Shown: positions 9,896 through 20,243, counted from the stretch's first letter. The stretch: DNA of 64,000 nt from CAVYGM01 sp963768025 (GCA_963768025.1 CAVYGM010000022.1:11419-75418), one strand, 5' to 3'. Program-made: numbers and translations. Notes: a model not told the origin generated them from the sequence alone.

Positions 9896-10962
9896 AAGAG
9901 GTGGTTAAAATAATCAGTAGAAGTAGCAATTTTATCAAGTTTTGCGGTGGGGGTCAGTTGGAAGCGCGGTACAAAGTAAATCTCTTTTGGGATGAGGTAG
10001 GGGTTCATCTCCTGCTTTAATTTTACTTTTAATTTTTCAAGATCAAAAGCATTAGGGGTACCTTCGACGAATAGCACAAGTTTTTGGCCAAGGGTATCGT
10101 CCAAAACGTACCAGGCAAAAAAATTGATGTCCATATCCAAAGCCGCCGCTGCCAGCACCTGGGCTTCCACCTCATTCAGATGGATTTTGACCCCTCCCGA
10201 AATGATCACAGAATCTGCCCGGCCAAGCCATTGAAAGGTGTGTTCAGAGGTGATTAGAACTAAATCATTGGTTTGGATGGTTTGAGAATTAGTGACTTCC
10301 CCCTGAACATGCAGGCAGCCTCTAGCATCGGCTCCTATTTTTATTCCATCCAAAACGTGGTAGTCTGTTTGGGCAGTTGGCCCGTTTAGTCGTCGAAGGG
10401 CCACGTGGGAAACCGTTTCGGTCATCCCGTAGCTTTGGTACATCGGGGTCGGGCATTTTTGAATTTCTTCCAGCAAGGAGGCTGACACCGGCGCTCCGCC
10501 AATGAGTACCTTGCCGCAGTTTTCCAGTAGGGCGGCCGTCCGGGGATTTTTTAGAATGGTGGCTACCTGCATGGGTACCATCGCCACAAAATCAAACGAG
10601 TCTTGCGCAGTAAAAGCTTCCAGCGGATTGCTACTGGGTTCCACTAGTACCATTTCCCAGTGTAGCTCCAAACTCCTAACCAGCATCATGGTTCCGGCAA
10701 TGTACGCTACATTCAAACAGATAAGGGCTCGGGTATTCTCCCCTAAGTCTAAGGCCCTACCTGTCATTTTGGCGGATGCCACCAATTGCTTCCTCAACAA
10801 TGGAATGGGCTGCGGAACACCCGTGGATCCGGAGGTTTTCAGGACAATTTCATCTTTCCCATTCAGCCAATCCCTGGCAAAGGTATAGGCGGCTAGAAAG
10901 TAGGGATGGCCAGGGGGTGGCTCATGCGCAATTTTGGTTTTATTTGTGATCCAGATGGTCAT
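9892..10962 (-). CDS. menE: AMP-binding acyl-CoA ligase, probable o-succinylbenzoate-CoA ligase
   Basis: ANL-superfamily adenylate-forming enzyme; in menaquinone synthesis MenE activates o-succinylbenzoate with ATP and CoA. The 356 residues match the shortened MenE form common in Bacteroidota. The phosphate-binding loop KTSGSTGVPQPIPL is near residue 42 and YQSYGMTETVSHVALR is near residue 175. WLGRADSVIISGGVKIHLNE marks the hinge, and the late Lys region is LTPTAKLDK. No other men genes lie in the window, so the exact substrate is inferred. It is followed in the same direction by the coupled unknown gene. Confidence 0.8.
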   Translation of the reverse strand: MTIWITNKTKIAHEPPPGHPYFLAAYTFARDWLNGKDEIVLKTSGSTGVPQPIPLLRKQLVASAKMTGRALDLGENTRALICLNVAYIAGTMMLVRSLELHWEMVLVEPSSNPLEAFTAQDSFDFVAMVPMQVATILKNPRTAALLENCGKVLIGGAPVSASLLEEIQKCPTPMYQSYGMTETVSHVALRRLNGPTAQTDYHVLDGIKIGADARGCLHVQGEVTNSQTIQTNDLVLITSEHTFQWLGRADSVIISGGVKIHLNEVEAQVLAAAALDMDINFFAWYVLDDTLGQKLVLFVEGTPNAFDLEKLKVKLKQEMNPYLIPKEIYFVPRFQLTPTAKLDKIATSTDYFNHLL

Positions 10963-11066
10963 CGGAGAGATTCAAAACCCAAAGGTCGGCAAATCGCTTG
11001 AATAGGTTGGAATGCTTAAAGAAAAATAGATCGGGTACCAAATTCCTGCCAAGACCAAACAATCCT

Positions 11067-11074
11067 TAATTTTG
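11067..11074 (+). promoter_or_regulatory. Promoter -7 box (TAATTTTG) before DUF2452 gene
   Basis: TAATTTTG matches the Bacteroidota consensus TAnnTTTG and ends 19 bases before the ATG at 11094, a spacing compatible with a short leader. No clear -33 TTTG is present. It lies in the divergent spacer between menE and the DUF2452 gene. Confidence 0.45.
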
Positions 11075-11093
11075 GCGGGTTAATGCCACTGAT

Positions 11094-11540
11094 ATGAAAC
11101 ACAACAGCGAAGACGAAAAAATCGCCCAAAATCCGGGCCTAATGGAATACGCTCATACTGCGGGCGGGGCTATAATCCGCCCGGAGGATGTAGGCAAAGT
11201 AAAAAGCAGGGCGCTCCTGGCCATGCGGCAGCAAACAGACATCCAATTAGCCCAATTGTACCAGCAGATGCAACTATTGGCCGATCAGGCGCGAATCATC
11301 AGGAATCGGGTTGAAATCTCCGAGCGCATCTATACCGCCCACATGAGTTTTGAGCCCTTGATTGGAACCACCTATTACCTTTATGAGCGGCCCGACGGGC
11401 AGGATGCCCTGTCGCTCATTGGTCCTAGTGAATGGGGACGCCGGCAACCGTTCCGGGCCTTTATTGCGACCGTAAACCTGCTGGCCGATCACACCTGGGA
11501 GGTAGTGTACAGGGCCGAAACAGGAACCGAAAGCACCTGA
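11094..11540 (+). CDS. DUF2452 family protein
   Basis: A 148-residue cytoplasmic protein matching the DUF2452 family, which has no assigned function. Typical parts are NPGLMEYAHTAGGAIIRPED, a Gln-rich helical centre (QTDIQLAQLYQQMQLLADQ) and the C-terminal PLIGTTYYLYERPDGQDALS followed by LIGPSEWGR. The gene is intact. It stands divergent from menE and upstream of the EVE gene in the same direction (65 bases), possibly in one transcript. Confidence 0.82.
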   Translation: MKHNSEDEKIAQNPGLMEYAHTAGGAIIRPEDVGKVKSRALLAMRQQTDIQLAQLYQQMQLLADQARIIRNRVEISERIYTAHMSFEPLIGTTYYLYERPDGQDALSLIGPSEWGRRQPFRAFIATVNLLADHTWEVVYRAETGTEST

Positions 11541-11605
11541 CGAAAAATTCCAACTATTCAGAAAATTAGGTTATCATTGCCCAAAATATTCCCTCAGCCG
11601 CAGGT

Positions 11606-12013
11606 ATGAACTACTGGATTGTAAAATCTGAACCATTCAAATATTCGTGGGATCACTTCGTTAAAGATAAGCGCGGAATGTGGGACGGCGTTCGCAACTA
11701 CCAGGCCCGCAATAACTTAATGGCCATGGAAGTAGATGACCTGGTGTTATTTTACCATAGCAACGAAGGAAAAGAAATTGTTGGCCTGGCAACGGTGGTG
11801 AAGGGACACTATCCCGACCCCACCACCGAAGATTCCCGGTGGGTGGTGGTAGATCTGGCACCCGTGGAGCGATTTCCCAAAACGGTAACCTTAACGCAAA
11901 TGAAGGGCGATGAGCGCCTTCAGAATCTTGCACTGGTCCGGCATTCCCGGTTGTCCGTCCTTCCCGTTCGTCCCGAAGAATTTGATATACTAGTCGGTTT
12001 AGCACATGATTAA
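11606..12013 (+). CDS. EVE domain protein
   Basis: A 135-residue EVE domain (PUA-like fold) protein. EVE proteins are thought to bind modified bases in nucleic acid. The family opening MNYWIVKSEPFKYSWDHF is clear, followed by GMWDGVRNYQARNNL and VDDLVLFYHSNEGKEIVGLA. The stop overlaps the ATG of the next gene (12008), so translation of the two is coupled. No defence genes stand beside it, so a housekeeping RNA role is the simpler view. Confidence 0.9.
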   Translation: MNYWIVKSEPFKYSWDHFVKDKRGMWDGVRNYQARNNLMAMEVDDLVLFYHSNEGKEIVGLATVVKGHYPDPTTEDSRWVVVDLAPVERFPKTVTLTQMKGDERLQNLALVRHSRLSVLPVRPEEFDILVGLAHD

Positions 12014-13596
12014 CAGCTTAAAATTTTGGAGGGCCTGCAGCCCGCTGGTCTTGCTCGCTTTTTTCTCGTTGGCCTCTTTTGCTCAGAGAAATTAAAAGGA
12101 TCGAACTTCCACTTCCTTCTTCCAGCGAAACCTACCACACCGTACCCTTGGGAGAAAAAGGCGCCCTCCTGATTTCGCAGGCTGGCCGGAGTTCGTACAA
12201 CGTCCAGCTATTCAATACCGAGCTGGAACGAGTCTGGTCCATAGATGGTACCGTGGAACCAAATCTGGAATATGTAACGTCCACTTACGACGGAGGATCC
12301 GTATTCATGCTTTTTAGCCGTTTCAGAAGCTCTATTTTCCAGATTGTAAAGGTAAATATCGGGCCCGGTTTTGTCGAAACCTTTACCATCAATACCCTCG
12401 ACCGTTTCCAGATCACCGACTTCAAGACCCTCGGCTATTCCCTTTTTATGGCTGGAACCATTCGGGAGGAGCCTATTTTGATTTACACCGAGCTTTCGAC
12501 CCTACAAACGAAGATTTTACCTACCGCTATTAAAGGATCTAATGCCATTCAGTCCATTGAGGTGGACGCCCGCAATCGGCTGGTTAACGTCAGTTTTGCG
12601 GTAAAAAAAGGGAAACAAATTAAGATCGTGGCGCAGTCTTACAATGAAGACGGGCAACTATACGATCAGGTGATGGTGGAGCCGGAGGATGAGTACTCTT
12701 TCCTCAACGGACGGTTGCAGGTGCTTAATGATTCCGTCAAACTTTTGATCGGTACCTACGGCTACCGAAACATGCAAAGCTCCAGCAATGCCGCCTCCCA
12801 GGGGCTATTTATAAGCAAAATTGTGGACCAGGAAGTAGTTTTTACCCGGTACCACAGCTTTACCGACTTCTCAAATTTCTTTTCGTTCATGAATGACCGG
12901 CAGCAGGAAAAGATCGAACGAAGGATTCAAAAGAAAAAGGAGGTAGGCAGTGACCTCAAACTGAATTATCGCCTCTTGGTACATGATATCGTGCAAAATG
13001 ACGATAAGTTTACTCTGGTTTCGGAGGTATTTTATCCAGAATACAAAAACAACAACAATAACCTACTGGGCATGAACTCCTACTACGGAAATCCCTGGCT
13101 GTATAGTTCACCGTTTGGCTACGGATTATATAATCCCTGGTTGTGGAATCCCATGTACGGCAACAGGGGTGGGTACAACCAGCAGGTTTTTGATGGCTTT
13201 GTGTACACCCATGCCATTGTGGCTAACTTTGACAAGGATGGCAAAATCTTGTGGGACAATAGCATCAGTTTCGATAATGTCAAGAGCATGGAGTTGAAAG
13301 AAAAAATCAATGTTCAGGTTTCGGACGAAGGCCGCACCCAGCTGGTGTACAGCAACAACGGCGGCATTCGGAGCAAGATCATTAGGGGAAGCACCGTAGT
13401 GGATGGGGATCGGGTGGTAGAACTACCAACCGGAGTTGAGGGGGATAAGGTAAGAAAAACCTCCACGGACGATATCGAGCATTGGTTTGGAAATTATTAC
13501 TTGGCCTGGGGCGCTCAGCGCATCGTAAATCCAGCCGGTGATATCCAGTCCCGTGGGAGACGAAACGTATTTTACCTCAACAAAATCAGCTTCTAA
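12008..13596 (+). CDS. Secreted protein of unknown function, frameshift after signal peptide
   Basis: The ATG at 12008 overlaps the EVE stop and encodes a signal peptide (MINSLKFWRACSP then LVLLAFFSLASFAQ). The frame closes two codons later. Deleting one base just after the Ala-Gln cleavage region joins it to a 500-residue open frame beginning EIKRIELPLPSSSETYH, so the intended protein is about 528 residues and exported. The body is beta-rich with no recognised domain. Residues about 325-365 form an Asn/Tyr/Gly-rich stretch (for example NNNNLLGMNSYYGNPW). A TTG at 12079 is the only alternative start and would lose export. Confidence 0.72.
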
Positions 13597-13598
13597 TT

Positions 13599-14492
13599 TT
13601 GCTAGTTCTCACCCCTACCCAGCATACCACCTACGAATTACTCGATTCGGGGAAGTTTGAAAAGCTGGAACGATTTGGAAAATACATCCTGTCAAGACCC
13701 GAACCACAGGCGGTTTGGGACAAGTCTCTCTCTGAGGACCGTTGGAAGGAACTTGCGGATGCCGTGTTTCGCCGCGACAAAGGCTCACAAGAGAAGGGGG
13801 AATGGATTCTATCGAACAAAATGCCCGAGCGCTGGACGTGGGAATACAAAACCCCGGACCTGAGCCTTACGTCCAAAGTTGCCCTTTCTTCCTTTAAGCA
13901 CGTCGGTGTTTTTCCCGAGCAGGCCGTTAATTGGGATTACATTGCCAAACGGCTTTCGAAATGTACCGGTCGAGAAACCTAACGTGCTGAATTTGTTTGC
14001 CTACACGGGACTGGCCTCGCTAGCCGCCAAAGCTAAGGGGGCGGATGTTACCCACGTAGATTCGGTCAAGCAGGTGATCAGCTGGTCGCGGGAGAATATG
14101 GAACTCAGCGGCCTGGATAACATTCGCTGGGTGGTGGAAGACGCCATGAAATTTGTAAAAAGGGAGGTTCGCCGGGGCAAGAAGTACAACGGAATTATCC
14201 TGGATCCTCCGGCCTACGGTCGCGGGCCTGATGGCGAAAAATGGCTTCTGGAAGAACAAATCAACGAACTGCTGGGGTTATGCTCGCTTTTGCTGGAAAA
14301 GGAAACTACTTTTTTATCATCAATTTGTATTCCCTGGGTTTTTCGGCCATGATTCTGGACAATCTCGTAGTAGCCATTTTGGCACAGTCGTCCAACTACG
14401 AGTCTGGCGAATTGTACCTGGAGGATTCCTTCCATAAGAAACTGCCCTCTGGGGGTATTTTCTCGATTTTCGGATATTTCTGTGTAAAATAG
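13599..14492 (+). CDS. Class I SAM-dependent rRNA methyltransferase, frameshifted
   Basis: RlmI-like methyltransferase acting on ribosomal RNA bases. The N-terminal part (YELLDSGKFEKLERFGKYIL) is read from a TTG at 13599, since no ATG is available. The SAM-binding NLFAYTGLASLAAKAKGADV with the acidic DSVKQ strand end is near 13990-14070. The catalytic-loop motif ILDPPAYGRGPDGEKW is near 14200-14245. Three frames are needed: changes near 13970-13985 and 14305-14315 restore the family sequence, ending IFSIFGYFCVK at 14492. Which rRNA base is modified cannot be told from the sequence. Confidence 0.82.
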
Positions 14493-14555
14493 GAAGATAA
14501 TGCTCAATTTTGTGTTTTAGAAAGGGAGCCTTACTTTAACTCCTTTCTGACCAAA

Positions 14556-15759
14556 ATGCCGGAAATACGCAAATTCAAAGTAGCCTTACTCATCTGCCTA
14601 ACCATTTTTAGCTTTTCAGAATGGTCGTGTCAGACCGATGCCCGCACCACTTCCCGGATTCCTCCGGTTCCTGCCGAATTCCAGCAAAAAGGAATGGCAA
14701 AAAGACGCGCTGGACGCCCTGACCAACCTGATCAAAAGGAAGGTAGACCTGGACATAAATTATTTCAAACGGGCCAAATTGTACTTTGAGCACGAGCGGT
14801 ATGCCGTCGCTCTCTCTGACATCGACGCTGCCATTGATATCAAGGACAATGTGGGGGAGTACTATTTGCTACGGGCGAAAAGTCAACCGAGAACTTAATA
14901 ACCTCGACCTTGCCCAGCAGGATGCGTTACGCGCAGAAGGCCTCCAACAGGATACTCCCGATTTGTATGTGTTGCTGGCGGATGTGTTGCAGGAAAAAAA
15001 GCAGTACCGTGATGCCCAACGGTACCTTGCCACCTGCCTTCCAAATGGCGCCTTACGAAGGCAATGCCTACTACGTAAGAGGAATGCTGCAAGCCAAAAT
15101 GTCCGATACGACGGCCAGCCCTGGAAAGCCTCAAACAAGCCTTAGCCATTAATCCGCGTATGCTCAGGGCTTACAAACAGGTGAGCTCCATCTATTCACA
15201 ACTTGGCGATTCCAGGCAAGCTCTCTACTATAATGAGGCCGCTATAAAGCGGTATCCTTCCAGGGCCGAGTTATTTTTGGATCAAGGGAAAATTTATCAA
15301 AACTCCAATCGATTGGACAGCGCTTTATTTAGCTTCCGAAAGGCAGTCGAGATTGATTCCAGCCTGGTAATGGCCCATTATTTGATTGGGACAATTTATA
15401 TGAAATGGAAAAGCTACTCTGGTCTGCCTCTGGCCGCATTTGAGGAAGTATTAAATACAAGAAAGATTTTCCCCTGAAGCTAGCTTCTTGATCGGGCAGT
15501 GCTACGAACGACTCGGGAACGACGACAAAGCAGCCGAATATTATACGCTGGAAAGTCAGTTGCAAGCCGGATGACATGGCCGTGGCCGCTCGGCTATTCA
15601 GCCGAATCCAGAATCGTAAGATGCGAAAATATGATCCGGCGGGTTATTTTCTACAAGCCACAAGGAATCCAAGGTACCTCGAAAGCGCCTATTCCTCGTA
15701 CGCTCGATTCGTCGAAGGTGCGCATCACGACCATTGAGCCCCGCAGAAACATAAAATAG
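14556..15759 (+). CDS. TPR-repeat lipoprotein, frameshifted
   Basis: The N-terminus MPEIRKFKVALLICLTIF followed by SFSEWSC is a lipoprotein signal, with Cys at about residue 25. The body, spread over all three frames, is made of tetratricopeptide helices: NYFKRAKLYFEHERYAVALS, LYVLLADVLQEKKQYRDAQR, SIYSQLGDSRQALYYNEAAI, IYQNSNRLDSALFSFRKAVE and CYERLGNDDKAAEYYTLE. At least five indels break it. The ending is uncertain: one frame stops near 15736 and another at 15759 (RITTIEPRRNIK). It is likely a periplasm-facing scaffold protein just upstream of thrS. Confidence 0.72.
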
Positions 15760-15827
15760 GGACTGACTCTACCATGAAAATGATCATCAAATAAGAATAA
15801 TCAAGTACAATACTTATAATTGATTGC

Positions 15828-17764
15828 ATGAGCGACCAACCAATATAAAAATCACCTTACCTGATGGATACGGTTAGGGAATATCCAAGGGGGTGACTGG
15901 CTACCAGATAGCCGCTGGCATTAGCGAAGGACTGGCCCGGAATGTATCTTTCGGCCAAAGTAAACGGCGAGGTGTGGGATGCCAACCGGCCGATCGAAAC
16001 GGACGCTAAGGTTACGCTACTGACCTGGAATGATGCGGATGGTAAAGCTACCTTCTGGCATTCTTCGGCCCACTTACTGGCCGAGGCTTGGAAGCCTTGT
16101 ATCCGGGTGTGAAATTCGGTACGGGTCCTTCGATTGAAAAAGGGTTTTACTATGATGTTGATCTGGGCGACAATTCGCTTTCCAACGATGATTTTGCAAG
16201 CATCGAAGCAAAAATGCTGGAATTGGCACGTCAGAAAAACGAGTATATCCGAACGCCAATCAGCAAGTCGGATGCGATAGACTTCTTTACCCAAAAAGGC
16301 GACGAATACAAACTGGAACTGATTGATGGTCTGGAAGATGGACAGATCACCTTATACACGCAGGGGAATTTTACGGATTTGTGCCGTGGACCGCATATTC
16401 CCAATACCGGTATTATCAAAGCCGTAAAGCTTACGAACATTGCCGGTGCTTACTGGCGCAACAAGCAGGAAAATAAAATGCTGACCCGTATTTACGGGAT
16501 TACTTTTCCAAAACAAAAAGAACTGGAAGAGTACCTTTTTCAGATGGAAGAAGCCAAAAAACGTGACCACCGTAAACTGGGAAAAGAACTTGGATTTGTT
16601 CGCTTTTTCGGAAAAAGTAGGTCAGGGATTACCACTGTGGCTGCCCAAAGGTGCCATGCTTCGTGAGCGGCTGGAATCGCTTTTTGCGCAAGGCCCAGTC
16701 GAGAGCAGGTTATCTGCCGGTGGTTACGCCGCATATCGGAAGTAAAGAACTGTACGTGACTTCGGGGCACTGGGATAAGTATGGCAAGGATTCGTTTCAG
16801 CCCATTAAAACCCCAGATCCGGACGAGGAATATATGCTGAAACCGATGAACTGTCCGCATCACTGCGAGATTTATAACACCTCCCCGCTCCTACAAGGAT
16901 CTTCCACTGCGTTTCGCTGAATTTGGAACGGTATATCGTTACGAGCAAAGCGGTGAACTGCATGGCTTGACACGCGTACGTGGGTTTACCCAGGACGATG
17001 CGCATATTTTCTGCCGTCCGGATCAGGTGAAGGAAGAATTTATCCGTGTGATTGATCTTGTACTTTATGTTTTCAAATCCCTCGGTTTCGATGATTACAG
17101 CGCACAGATTTCTCTGCGTGATCCCGAAAACAAAAATACATTGGTAAAGACGAAGACTGGGAAAAAGCCGAAAGTGCGATCATTGAAGCTTCCGCCGAAC
17201 GAGGCCTGCAAACCGTAACTGAACTGGGCGAAGCTGCCTTTTATGGCCCGAAACTGGATTTTATGGTGCGTGATGCCTTGGGACGAAAATGGCAGCTGGG
17301 AACAATTCAGGTGGATTATCAGCTTCCGCAGCGTTTCAGACTGGAATACACTGGCTCTGATAACCAGAAACATCAGTCCGGTGATGATCCACCGTGCACC
17401 CTTCGGTTCGATGGAACGCTTTATTGCGATTCTGATCGAAAACACAGCGGGACAGTTTCCGTTGTGGCTTTCACCGGATCAGATTGCGATTCTGCCTATT
17501 TCAGAAAAGTATGCCGACTATGCCGATGAAGTTTTTTTTCAATTGCAGGAATGCGGATATCCGAGGGTTTGTGGATCATCGGGATGAAAAAATTGGCCGT
17601 AAAATCCGGGATGCGGAAGTTACCAAGGTTCCGTTCATGCTGATTGTTGGTGAAAAGGAGCAGAATGACCGAAGGGTTATCCGTCCGCAGAAAAGGCGAA
17701 GGTGACTTGGGAAGCATGACAATTGAGGAATTTTCGGCGCTATTTCAAAAAGAAGCAAAAATAA
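15828..17764 (+). CDS. thrS: Threonine-tRNA ligase, frameshifted
   Basis: Charges tRNA-Thr. The start at 15828 (MSDQP) is followed, after indels, by the TGS domain (IKITLPDG, VREYPKG). The editing domain FWHSSAHLLAEA and class II motifs then follow: EKVGQGLPLWLPKGAMLRER, MLKPMNCPHHCEIY, FGTVYRYEQSGELHGLTRVR, AAFYGPKLDFMVRD. The C-terminus RRKGEGDLGSMTIEEFSALF is intact. I count about ten frame changes, many one base long. The last one hides the probable stop at 17764; read straight, the frame closes at 17817. It heads the classical thrS-infC-rpmI-rplT cluster, so loss of function is implausible. Confidence 0.93.
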
Positions 17765-17881
17765 TTTGGAAGTTTTTAATTTTTTCTTATTATTCCGTAC
17801 GAAAGGCACTATTTTAGTGCAACCTCTGTTTCAATTTCTAGATTTTCAACCTTAAAAACAAAATTCACCAAACAAGTATAT

Positions 17882-18458
17882 ATGGCATTAAGACCCCCAA
17901 GTGGACGCGCAGTTTAGAGTACCCGAAGAACCTTACAAAATTAATGAACGCATCACAGCAAAAGAAGTTCGTCTGGTTGGTGAGAACATTGAACCAGGTG
18001 TGTATGATATCAGCAAAGCCCGCGCAATGGCAAAGTCACAAAGCCTTGATCTTGTTGAAATTGCACCTACTGCTGTGCCTCCGGTTTGTAAAGTAGTAGA
18101 CTATTCGAAGTTCAAATACGAGCAAAAGAAGAAACAAAAAGAAATAAAAGCAAAAGCTCAGAAAGTTGTCATAAAAGAAATTCGTTTCGGCCCGAACACC
18201 GATGATCACGATTTTGACTTCAAACTAAAACATGCTATCAATTTCCTTAAAGAAGGTTCGAAAGTAAAAGCTTACGTTCACTTTGTGGGTCGTACGATTG
18301 TTTTCAAAGAAAGAGGCGTTAATCTGTTGAATAAATTTTCGGAAGCTTTGTCAGATTATGGTAAAGTTGAAATGGAACCGAAGCTGGAAGGAAAGCGAAT
18401 GACCATCATTCTGGCTCCCCTGCCTCCAAGAATAAATAGAATTTTTTATAGGGAATAG
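17882..18458 (+). CDS. infC: Translation initiation factor IF-3, small frameshifts at both ends
   Basis: Binds the 30S subunit and checks start codon and initiator tRNA. The ATG at 17882 gives MALRPPSGRA and then meets a stop. One indel links it to the main frame EEPYKINERITAKEVRLVG. Conserved parts include VVDYSKFKYEQKKKQKE, KEIRFGPNTDDHDFDFK and GKRMTIILAP. The ending PLPPRINRIFYRE is not like IF-3. Adding one C to the run at about 18416-18419 would give a short ending, ASKNK, as expected, stopping near 18440. A GTG at 17901 is a weaker alternative start. Confidence 0.93.
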
Positions 18459-18493
18459 TCTATCTCCACGCAAATCAGGGGTGATATCGGACT

Positions 18494-18523
18494 TTTGTTT
18501 TATATCAATTTCTGGTAATTTTG
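18494..18523 (+). promoter_or_regulatory. Promoter for rpmI-rplT
   Basis: TTTG at 18494-18497 and TAATTTTG at 18516-18523 match the Bacteroidota -33 and -7 elements with an 18-base spacer. The box ends 43 bases before the rpmI ATG. It would allow the two ribosomal protein genes to be transcribed apart from thrS-infC. Confidence 0.6.
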
Positions 18524-18566
18524 CGGGCTGTTTTAAATTTATTTCACTTTATTAATTATTGGTATC

Positions 18567-18765
18567 ATGCCTAAAATGAAAACAAATTCTGGTGCCAAAA
18601 AGCGTTTTACGCTTACTGGTACTGGAAAAATCAAGCGGAAGCACGCTTTTCACAGCCACATCCTGACCAAGAAATCAAACAAGCGTAAGCGCGGATTGGT
18701 TAAGACTGGTCTTATGGATGAGTCTAACCACAAGACGTATTGTCTACCTGCTGGCGATGAAGTAA
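18567..18765 (+). CDS. rpmI: Ribosomal protein bL35, frameshifted near C-terminus
   Basis: Large-subunit ribosomal protein. MPKMKTNSGAKKRFTLTGTG and HSHILTKKSNKRKRGLVKTG are diagnostic. Read straight it ends at 18782 with an atypical tail (TYCLPAGDEVIRSPN, 71 residues). A one-base change near 18737 gives RIVYLLAMK stopping at 18765, which matches the usual bL35 length and ending. It lies in the infC-rpmI-rplT order found in most bacteria. Confidence 0.95.
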
Positions 18766-18860
18766 TTCGAAGCCCTAATTAATTTTTGGTTTTTTTTTCA
18801 ACCCGATAGCCGGCATTAAAGTCTTACATGCAGGCACCGACCATCAAAAACAATAATATT

Positions 18861-19205
18861 ATGCCACGTTCAGTAAATCACGTTGCGTCACGTGCAAGAC
18901 GTAAAAAAGTGATGAAGATGGCGAAAGGTTACTTTGGCCGTCGTAAAAATGTATGGACCGTAGCCAAGAACGCCGTTGAGAAGGCAATTGGGTATGCTTA
19001 CAAAGGTCGTAAACAAAAGAAACGTAACTTCCGCGCATTGTGGATCCAGCGTATCAACGCCGGAGCTCGTCAACACGGACTATCATATTCTGCTTTTATG
19101 GGTAAGCTTCATGCAAGAGGCATTGAGCTCAACCGAAAAGTACTTGCCGACTTGGCCATGAATCATCCGGAAGCATTTAAAGCAATCGTTGATAAGGTAA
19201 AATAA
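18861..19205 (+). CDS. rplT: Ribosomal protein bL20
   Basis: Large-subunit assembly protein, and in some bacteria a repressor of its own operon. The ATG at 18861 begins MPRSVNHVASRARRKKVMKM. An in-frame ATG at 18828 adds 11 unrelated residues and is rejected. The 114 residues are intact and include AKGYFGRRKNVWTVAKNAVE and LWIQRINAGARQHGLSYS. A terminator follows within 10 bases. Confidence 0.97.
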   Translation: MPRSVNHVASRARRKKVMKMAKGYFGRRKNVWTVAKNAVEKAIGYAYKGRKQKKRNFRALWIQRINAGARQHGLSYSAFMGKLHARGIELNRKVLADLAMNHPEAFKAIVDKVK

Positions 19206-19211
19206 AACAGC

Positions 19212-19238
19212 AACCCTCACCTCGGCGGGGGTTTTTTA
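19212..19238 (+). terminator. Rho-independent terminator after rplT
   Basis: AACCC at 19212-19216 pairs with GGGTT at 19229-19233, with a G-rich right arm running into a six-T tract. It is placed 6 bases after the rplT stop and closes the thrS-infC-rpmI-rplT transcript. Confidence 0.65.
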
Positions 19239-19333
19239 TTTGCCCCTCTCCAAATTCCAACTCGTTACTTTTTTGCTACCTTGTAGTCCCAAGTGGGATA
19301 AACAGATGTAAACCTTCAACCTTCAAACCTACC

Positions 19334-19956
19334 ATGCTAGAACAATTAATGGGTCTGATTCAGGACCACTCACAGGAAGCCATTGTAAAGAACCCCGCAG
19401 TCCCGAATCAACAAAACGAGCGATGTGATGCAAACCATGCTCGGTTCTATCATGGGTGGCATGCAGCAGGAAGCCCAAAGTGGTAACGTCAGCGGCTCAT
19501 GGGTCTGTTGTCGGGCAAGGCTGGAAGTCAATGGAATGCAGGATTAATGAACAATCCCATTGTGGCGAAATATTGCCGCTACGGCTATTCGTAGCATTAT
19601 GGAAAAATTTGGCTTGTCCAATTCCGCCGCTAGTGGAATAGTAGCTTCCGTATTACCGGGGGTGCTCAGCAGCTTAATCAACAAAATCAGCAACCCGAAT
19701 GATAATAGCATTGATTTTAACGGGGTGTTGGGTGGTTTGTTAGGTGGTAGACCTCGGCCCCTTCGGCGGTACCTCAGGTTTTGATTTTAACCAGATTGGG
19801 TACGCCATGGCCGACGGCAAATTAGACATGAATGACCTTATCCGAATTGGCGGCGGTATGTTGGGAGGTAGCTCCCCGGCTCCCCAGCAAAACAAGCAAG
19901 AAGATGGAGGATTGGACCTAGGCGGACTCTTGGGTGGATTGTTTGGCGGGAAGTAA
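19334..19956 (+). CDS. DUF937 family protein, frameshifted
   Basis: The start at 19334 reads MLEQLMGLIQDHSQEAIVKN, a DUF937 opening; the function of the family is unknown. Pieces in different frames continue it: IRSIMEKFGLSNSAASGIVA, SVLPGVLSSLINKISNPND, FDFNQIGYAMADGKLDMND and a glycine-rich tail GGLDLGGLLGGLFGGK. At least four indels occur between 19400 and 19765. The C-terminal repeated Gly-Gly-Leu-Leu-Gly segments are low complexity. It lies between the ribosomal cluster and dnaK. Confidence 0.78.
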
Positions 19957-20007
19957 GCTTATCTCCCGATACTAAAATTTATTATTTTTTGCACTCAGAC
20001 CTGGTAC

Positions 20008-20049
20008 ACAGCAACGGTGCCAACTCCCGGGAGTTGGCACCGTTGCTGT
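20008..20049. repeat. 42-bp perfect palindrome, zero loop
   Basis: The 21 bases from 20008 (starting ACAGCAACGGTGCC) are followed directly by their exact reverse complement, with no spacer. Only TTTTAG follows, not a strong T tract. It lies 52 bases after the DUF937 stop and 195 bases before dnaK. It may act as a terminator when transcribed (21-bp stem), as a palindromic protein-binding site, or as a dispersed repeat. Confidence 0.9.
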
Positions 20050-20243
20050 TTTAGTGAATCTGACATCTCTTCTGGTTGGATCCTGCCCCTCGTTTAAAAT
20101 AGTCCGTCTCTGGCTGTTTCTGCCACCTGTCCTTTCTATAAACATGCTGTCAATTTGTCAGAACAACGGAAGAATGCCTACCCTTGGTACAAGCTTTTAG
20201 CATAGAAATACTGTACATGTAAAGTCTTAAAACTATTAATAAA

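Noticed and set aside
11606..12013. EVE protein as part of a defence island
   Set aside because: Neighbours are ordinary chromosomal genes; no restriction, nuclease or toxin genes adjoin it.
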